Both the position numbers and the translations under genes were made by a program. Positions 14,883 through 18,993 of a DNA stretch of 18,993 bases are shown one piece after another. The stretch's first letter is position 1; each line of letters opens with the position of its first letter. The notes beneath the pieces are model-generated. The model did no database searches and was not told the origin of the DNA. It saw only the letters and a program-made list of their open reading frames with translations. Origin of the DNA: CAYVKM01 sp964452045 (GTDB taxonomy: Bacteria > Calditrichota > Calditrichia > RBG-13-44-9); NCBI GenBank assembly GCA_964452045.1, contig CAYVKM010000072.1, positions 1 through 18,993 of the forward strand, given 5' to 3'.

Positions 14883-15725
14883 ATGAAAAAGAAATATTTT
14901 ATTTCTTTGATGATTTCCCTGATATTTGTTCTGTGTGGTGAAGATAGTAAGAGTCCGACTGAATCTCAAAACAATCCTCCGATTATTGAAGAAATTATTA
15001 TAAGTCCGATAGGACCTGCAACTGGAAATGATGTTATTTGCAATGCGATTGCTACGGATGCCGACGGCGATAGTCTTACATATAGTTGGTCTGCTACAGA
15101 CGGAACATTTTTGAATTCCGGGATTGGAAATCCTATAACCTGGCATGCCCCAGATAAAGCAGGAGATTATGAAATTACATGCATTGTGAACGATAGTAAG
15201 GCAACTTCATCAAGAACTAAAACAATTACTGTATCTCTTGAAACCGGGATAGTGAGTGGCTACGTTTCAGATTCTGTAACAGATGAGAAGCTTTCGGGTG
15301 TAGCTGTGGAAATTGATAACATCAGTACTACTACTACAACGAATGGGTACTTTGAATTAAATGATGTCCCAACTGGTTATCCGAGACTTTTTACAGCAGA
15401 ATTAAATGGTTACTATAATTATTCGGATTTAATGCGTGTCTATGTGGGGACAAACACAAAAAACATAAAATTAGAAAGGATTCTTGGAAGAGTATTTGGG
15501 TATGTTTTTGAAGAAGGCACAAACAACACAGTTGTTGATGCCCAAGTTTCAATAGAAAATAAGACTGTTTTTTCCCATAGTAATGGTTATTATGAATTAT
15601 TAAATATAGAGCTTGGTCAACAGATAATTTATGCGAATCATTACCTCTTTTTGACATATTCTGACACAATATTTGTAAATACTGGTAATAACCAGTATGA
15701 TATTTATTTAGTAAGCACTGAATAA
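14883..15725 (+). CDS. Secreted lipoprotein with PKD-like and two carboxypeptidase-regulatory-like domains
   Basis: Predicted cell-surface or periplasmic protein of 280 aa. The start at 14883 is chosen because AAGGGA precedes it and MKKKYFISLMISLIFVLC is a plausible signal peptide with Cys18; the residue before the cysteine is Leu, not optimal for lipidation. Residues about 30-120 form a PKD/Ig-like fold with the acidic turn ATDADGDSLTYSW. Two repeats follow, each starting with G-x-V-x-G-Y-V (GIVSGYVSDSVTDEKLSGVAV and GRVFGYVFEEGTNNTVVDAQV) and containing NGYFEL or NGYYEL, as in carboxypeptidase regulatory-like beta-sandwiches. No enzyme domain is attached. It lies between the duplicated tRNA ends and is probably cargo of the insertion. 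A binding role at the surface is inferred. Confidence 0.78.
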   Translation: MKKKYFISLMISLIFVLCGEDSKSPTESQNNPPIIEEIIISPIGPATGNDVICNAIATDADGDSLTYSWSATDGTFLNSGIGNPITWHAPDKAGDYEITCIVNDSKATSSRTKTITVSLETGIVSGYVSDSVTDEKLSGVAVEIDNISTTTTTNGYFELNDVPTGYPRLFTAELNGYYNYSDLMRVYVGTNTKNIKLERILGRVFGYVFEEGTNNTVVDAQVSIENKTVFSHSNGYYELLNIELGQQIIYANHYLFLTYSDTIFVNTGNNQYDIYLVSTE

Positions 15726-16315
15726 ACTTAGTTACTGTAAAAGACTTAATGAGTTTTTGGTTCAGCTAATAATTAAAAAGTATTTGGAGTAAAGCAGATT
15801 TTAATTAAATCTGTTGAAATTACAATGCAAGGAATGGATGGCTTGTGTAAGGGAGAAAATTTGAAGTTATTGGCTTAAATTGATCGCTGTTTTGATAGAG
15901 GATCAGGAGGCCGGAGGTTTGAATCCTCTCGCCCCGACTCAATAAAAATCAATATATTATATTACTCAAGATTTTTCTCAAAAATTTTCAATTACGAAAA
16001 TATTGCGAAGAAATTAGCATAAATTTCCAGATAGCCATATTTAGTAGAACAGTTTTAATTAAATTTCTTAATAGATGAGTTGCTTATAGTGCATTGAATT
16101 AAATGTTCCTAAATTAAACCGGTTAAAAAATCAAATTAGGATACTACTCAATATTAAAGATAATGCAATTAAGAAACGGATAAATATAATATTCCTGGAC
16201 TGTCGTGTATACGAGTATGGTGAGGCAAATAAATGAATAGACTTATAAATGGATGAATTTAGATAAAGGCCCGGAATAAGGCGTGAAACAAACAGGTGAA
16301 CCGCGTTTTTGGATT
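15726..16315. other. 590-bp A/T-rich gene-free stretch
   Basis: It contains the tRNA 3'-end fragment at 15900-15953 and a small hairpin, CAGATTT-TAATT-AAATCTG (15795-15813), without a T run. No credible open frame is present; it looks like eroded mobile DNA. Confidence 0.6.
15900..15953 (+). repeat. Duplicated 3' end of tRNA-Pro (att-like remnant)
   Basis: GGATCAGGAGGCCGGAGG and the following T-loop, acceptor 3' strand and flank reproduce 14191-14243 with C/T, T/C, C/T and G/C changes and one extra A. The 5' half of the tRNA is absent, so it is not a functional tRNA. The T loop is altered (TTTGAAT), which indicates decay since duplication. Confidence 0.75.
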
Positions 16316-17083
16316 CTATTTTTTATAATATCTTGATCTAATGTACGTATCACTATATGGGATAAATTTGAAAGATACTTTTTCTGTTTTATATAAAGTA
16401 CAATTAATAAAATCTGCTGAATCTAAATCAAAAAGTACTATATTATGTCCTTCACCTAATGAACTTCTATACGCAATTCCATCAAAACCACTATTTTTAA
16501 AAAGTTCAGCTATTATCTGTGTAGGAACATAATCAGCAGTACTTTCATTCGGAGTAACAGGCGTAGAGAAAGCCCTATCTATGTCTCCCCACACAGCAAT
16601 CTCTCTCACTTTTGGATTGGGTTCTTCAATATAATCTTTATATTCCTTCTCTTCAGATGTACAATTTATAATCTTAATATTCTTTGATAACTTAAATTGT
16701 GCCAATGAAATATATGAACCTATCCATGGTCTAATTTCAGCCATTGCTGTGTTCATATCTGTCGAAAGATAAAGATATGTAATGCCTTGAGGATTTGCCC
16801 TTCCTTCAAAAGCTGAATTTTGCAAAGGTTTCATCCTTTCAGGATGAAAAGGACATGGAGCATCACAAAGATATTCACCATTTAAATAGAAAGGTTCCCA
16901 ATAATGACCTGACTGTGATCGCCAGAATATTATTCCTTCATTGAGCTCTTCAATTTTTGATTTACTGGTTTCTAATACAGCTTGGAGAAAATTTTTAACT
17001 TCATCATTATGGATATATCGATTTTTTCTTCTTACTGCATGTTGGAATTGAAGATAACTTTGGTAAGATTCAAATTCGTTCAT
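16316..17083 (-). CDS. RES-domain protein (putative NAD+ phosphorylase-type)
   Basis: 255 aa with a C-terminal RES domain; characterised RES toxins degrade NAD+ and are neutralised by Xre/MbcA-type antitoxins. The domain spans about residues 48-225: FWRSQSGH with Arg55, then PERMKP, EGRANPQGITYLYLSTD, MAEIRPWIGSY with Glu116, and FDGIAYRSSLGEG with Ser207, the residues named in the family. A Cys/His patch CDAPCPFHPERM precedes the core. The N-terminal 45 residues are helical and basic. It is longer than the classic two-gene toxins (about 150-180 aa) and there is no recognisable Xre antitoxin beside it, so toxicity is uncertain. It is last in a leftward trio, 40 bases after its neighbour, and has no clear ribosome site. 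Confidence 0.83.
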   Translation of the reverse strand: MNEFESYQSYLQFQHAVRRKNRYIHNDEVKNFLQAVLETSKSKIEELNEGIIFWRSQSGHYWEPFYLNGEYLCDAPCPFHPERMKPLQNSAFEGRANPQGITYLYLSTDMNTAMAEIRPWIGSYISLAQFKLSKNIKIINCTSEEKEYKDYIEEPNPKVREIAVWGDIDRAFSTPVTPNESTADYVPTQIIAELFKNSGFDGIAYRSSLGEGHNIVLFDLDSADFINCTLYKTEKVSFKFIPYSDTYIRSRYYKK

Positions 17084-17123
17084 TTTATTAATTTGTATTT
17101 AATGAAGGCCACATACCATGATT

Positions 17124-17702
17124 TCACGTTAATACTAAAGTAAGGTTATTTTTTAAAATAGAATTCAAAAATTCTTGAAGTTCAATTGTAAAACATAAAG
17201 CAGGGTATTCGCCAGGTAATACCTTATTCTCAAATTCCAACCTTTTAATGTCCAATATAATTGAATCCAATTCTAAAGATTTCACTGAATTTATCTTCTT
17301 ATAAAACTGAAAAGCAATATCAACACCCTTTCCACCTCTTTGATCTTTTCTTATGAAATCGATTTCATCATCTCGATATGGATAAAGTATTGAAGGAAAT
17401 AAATCAATATTGTTATAGTTTGATGGAGCCGAAAATCTTTTGTAATATTTTGCTGCATATATGCCAATGATAAATGAGATATCATCCAACTCCCAATCTG
17501 GTTCTCTATCATGATTGCATTGCACTATTTGATTATATATATCGTAATCCTTGGAAAGATCATTATTGTGATAGTAGTCAGCAATTCCAAATTCTCCATT
17601 ATTCATGACATCCCATATATGATCATGCGACATTTGTCGAGGATTATAATTATCTATATTTCCACCGATAGTTCTTAATACCAATACTTTAGATCTAATC
17701 AT
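17124..17702 (-). CDS. Hypothetical protein, 192 aa, between HEPN and RES genes
   Basis: Not recognised. The start at 17702 is set by a perfect AAGGAGG six bases before the ATG; an ATG 18 bases earlier would place that site inside the gene. The protein is acidic and rich in Asn, Asp and Tyr (IGGNIDNYNPRQMSHDHIW, ADYYHNNDLSKDYDIY) with helical segments at the C-terminus (KSLELDSIILDIKRLEFENK). There is no signal peptide or membrane span. The strong ribosome site contrasts with the weak ones of both neighbours, so it may be made in excess, as an antitoxin or immunity protein would be; this is speculation. Confidence 0.72.
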   Translation of the reverse strand: MIRSKVLVLRTIGGNIDNYNPRQMSHDHIWDVMNNGEFGIADYYHNNDLSKDYDIYNQIVQCNHDREPDWELDDISFIIGIYAAKYYKRFSAPSNYNNIDLFPSILYPYRDDEIDFIRKDQRGGKGVDIAFQFYKKINSVKSLELDSIILDIKRLEFENKVLPGEYPALCFTIELQEFLNSILKNNLTLVLT

Positions 17703-17743
17703 AATTCCTCCTTTATTCAAAATACTCGGGCTCAGTGGCGCGA

Positions 17744-18517
17744 TTAGAGTCCGCTATAGTCCTTGTTATCGGTGATATGATGCTTTGCTATTGTGATATT
17801 GAAAAAGTTTGTGGATATGCCTTTAGGAAGCTTTTTAAAGTGTTTTTTTAGCCAATAAGGTTTTTCCTCCCCAAATGAATCGCAAAAAAATAGTATCATT
17901 TCTTTTACAGCCGATAGAGAATCTCCAGCACATTCAAATGTTAATCCAAGTTTTTTAACAAATTCTGGAATTCCAGGACTTTTCCACTTTTCTTTTTTTC
18001 TTTTGTAATGCACTAATTGGTTTCGATATCTGATCATCTTCGAGAATTTTTGAAAGGGATTTTTTCCAGGATCAAAACCAACTGCTCCAACTAATCGAGG
18101 TAAAAAAAGCCACTTAGTTTCTAATGTCATTGGTTCAAAGTTTTCCCAGTGTTTTCCTTTTAGCAATTTTTGACCTTGAAAGTTTATATATGCTTCAAGT
18201 GATGCAGAGCATAAAATATGTATTGACGCAATATGTTGAATCTGGAAGCCATATGCAGCGCCAATTTCATATTCAGCGTCTTCCATTTGAATACAGATGG
18301 GCTCTAGTTTCTTATATTCTGAAGCAAAATCATTTTCATATTTTTCCGTGATGTTGTCAAATTTCGATTGAAGTTTATGCAGCCTGTTTTCTGCAGCTTT
18401 TATTTTCTTTATACATGATTTTGCATTTTCATAATTCTGTTGGGCAGTAAGATAATACATCGCATCAATTAATAATTCTGTTATGAAGTCCCTATTTGAA
18501 TTGGTATCAAATTTCAT
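17744..18517 (-). CDS. HEPN-motif protein with N-terminal coiled coil
   Basis: 257 aa, family not identified. Residues about 25-80 form a charged helix or coiled coil (KKIKAAENRLHKLQSKFDNI). Then comes SASLEAYINFQ (104-114) and IRYRNQLVHYKRKKE, where Arg165-Asn166-x3-His170 matches the R-N-x3-H motif of HEPN domains. HEPN proteins are often RNases in toxin-antitoxin and phage-defence systems, but a similar motif also occurs in non-catalytic members. It is first of the leftward trio, 41 bases upstream of the unknown 192-aa gene. The ATG has no strong ribosome site. It lies in A/T-rich DNA between a tRNA-associated insertion and leuS. Confidence 0.72.
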   Translation of the reverse strand: MKFDTNSNRDFITELLIDAMYYLTAQQNYENAKSCIKKIKAAENRLHKLQSKFDNITEKYENDFASEYKKLEPICIQMEDAEYEIGAAYGFQIQHIASIHILCSASLEAYINFQGQKLLKGKHWENFEPMTLETKWLFLPRLVGAVGFDPGKNPFQKFSKMIRYRNQLVHYKRKKEKWKSPGIPEFVKKLGLTFECAGDSLSAVKEMILFFCDSFGEEKPYWLKKHFKKLPKGISTNFFNITIAKHHITDNKDYSGL

Positions 18518-18919
18518 TTTTAATAGATTTGCTTCTCTTAGCCCGCTGTCGATATCTTAAGTTATTAGATCACACTAATTGAAGTTTACCAATCCTAAAG
18601 CCATATAGCTCTCAGTTCACTTAGTTATAATTAGCTGGCTGTAATTGCTCCCAATAAGAACTATCCGATACACAATTTTATATCTTAGAGTTGAGCATTT
18701 TTAAAATAATATTGTCTGATTTAAAATACAATAGTTTTTGGTTATGGCTGGGATTTTTAATAAAATTTTTAATGTTTTTAGCGAAGAGTGAGCATTCAGC
18801 TTGAATTATTATGTGCTTGCAGAAAAACCAAAATAATAATAATTTTTGAGCCAAATGAAAAATGGGATATGGTCAAAAGAAAATACGTTTTAAGAGTGAC
18901 GAGCGCGGGAGTATGTTAA
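18518..18919. other. Intergenic region between HEPN gene and leuS
   Basis: About 400 bases between divergent genes, A/T-rich. It should hold the promoters of both, but no confident -35/-10 pair was found. No T-box specifier/antiterminator arrangement was recognised before leuS. GGGAG (18907-18911) is the likely ribosome site of leuS. Confidence 0.5.
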
Positions 18920-18993
18920 ATGGGATATCCATTTAAGAAAATTGAGAAAAAGTGGCAGAAGAAATGGGCGGAATCCAAAGTCTTCCGTACCGA
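18920..18993 (+). CDS. leuS: Leucyl-tRNA synthetase (N-terminal fragment)
   Basis: The first 24 codons read MGYPFKKIEKKWQKKWAESK and continue VFRT up to the window edge. This matches the N-terminus of bacterial leucyl-tRNA synthetase (F-x-x-I-E-K-K-W-Q-x-x-W). An ATG nine bases earlier, in another frame, hits a stop within eight codons. The gene signals return to conserved chromosome on the right side of the A/T-rich region. Identification rests on this short stretch only; isoleucyl- or valyl-tRNA synthetases are less likely. Confidence 0.8.
   Translation, partial: MGYPFKKIEKKWQKKWAESKVFRT

Noticed and set aside
15900..15940. Second tRNA-Pro gene
   Set aside because: Only the 3' half is present; the 5' acceptor strand, D arm and anticodon are missing.
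18518..18919. T-box leader before leuS
   Set aside because: No T-box consensus, specifier stem or antiterminator/terminator pair was recognised.

Overview
The window is a chromosomal segment from a bacterium that uses ordinary Shine-Dalgarno sites (AAGGAG/AAGGAGG) and canonical sigma70 promoters (TTGACA-N17-TATATT). That argues against a typical member of Bacteroidota. The carotenoid genes, numerous short lipoproteins with an LSC lipobox, and a PKD plus carboxypeptidase-regulatory-like secreted protein would fit another lineage around the FCB group. The lineage call is inference only. The left end looks like a contig end, because it carries a perfect 37-bp fold-back of its own sequence.

Region 1 (1-9083) is a light-response locus. 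A leftward carotenoid operon holds a lycopene cyclase-type membrane protein and two CrtI-family desaturases, the second cut by the window edge. It is divergent from a CarH/LitR-type MerR regulator with a complete adenosylcobalamin photoreceptor signature. Downstream lie three tandem paralogous lipoproteins of unknown function, then ribA (GTP cyclohydrolase II), and then a class I photolyase at the end of a cydA-cydB-phr run. Three sites with the core CGCTCATAA (two of them 9-bp direct repeats) sit at the crt, carH and ribA promoters, each of which has a TTGACA-N17-TATATT/TAAAAT core. This is best read as a CarH regulon: in the dark CarH should block the promoters, and light should release carotenoid synthesis, flavin synthesis and CarH itself.

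Region 2 (9101-13942) is housekeeping or energy metabolism: cytochrome bd oxidase (cydAB), a pterin-4a-carbinolamine dehydratase divergent from it, and an acidic amino-acid/dicarboxylate symporter. A 630-bp gap between the last two is filled with consecutive hairpins and a 124-bp imperfect palindrome that looks like an interspersed repeat element.

Region 3 (14154-18919) starts at an intact tRNA-Pro(CGG). The 3' end of this tRNA is duplicated 1.7 kb downstream with about 90% identity, as after integration of a mobile element. The DNA from the tRNA rightward is visibly more AT-rich. It carries an unknown small protein and a surface lipoprotein between the two tRNA ends. Beyond them is a leftward trio: a HEPN-motif protein, an unknown protein and a RES-domain protein, a possible toxin or defence module. 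No integrase is present. The window closes with the first codons of leuS on the plus strand, marking a return to core genome.
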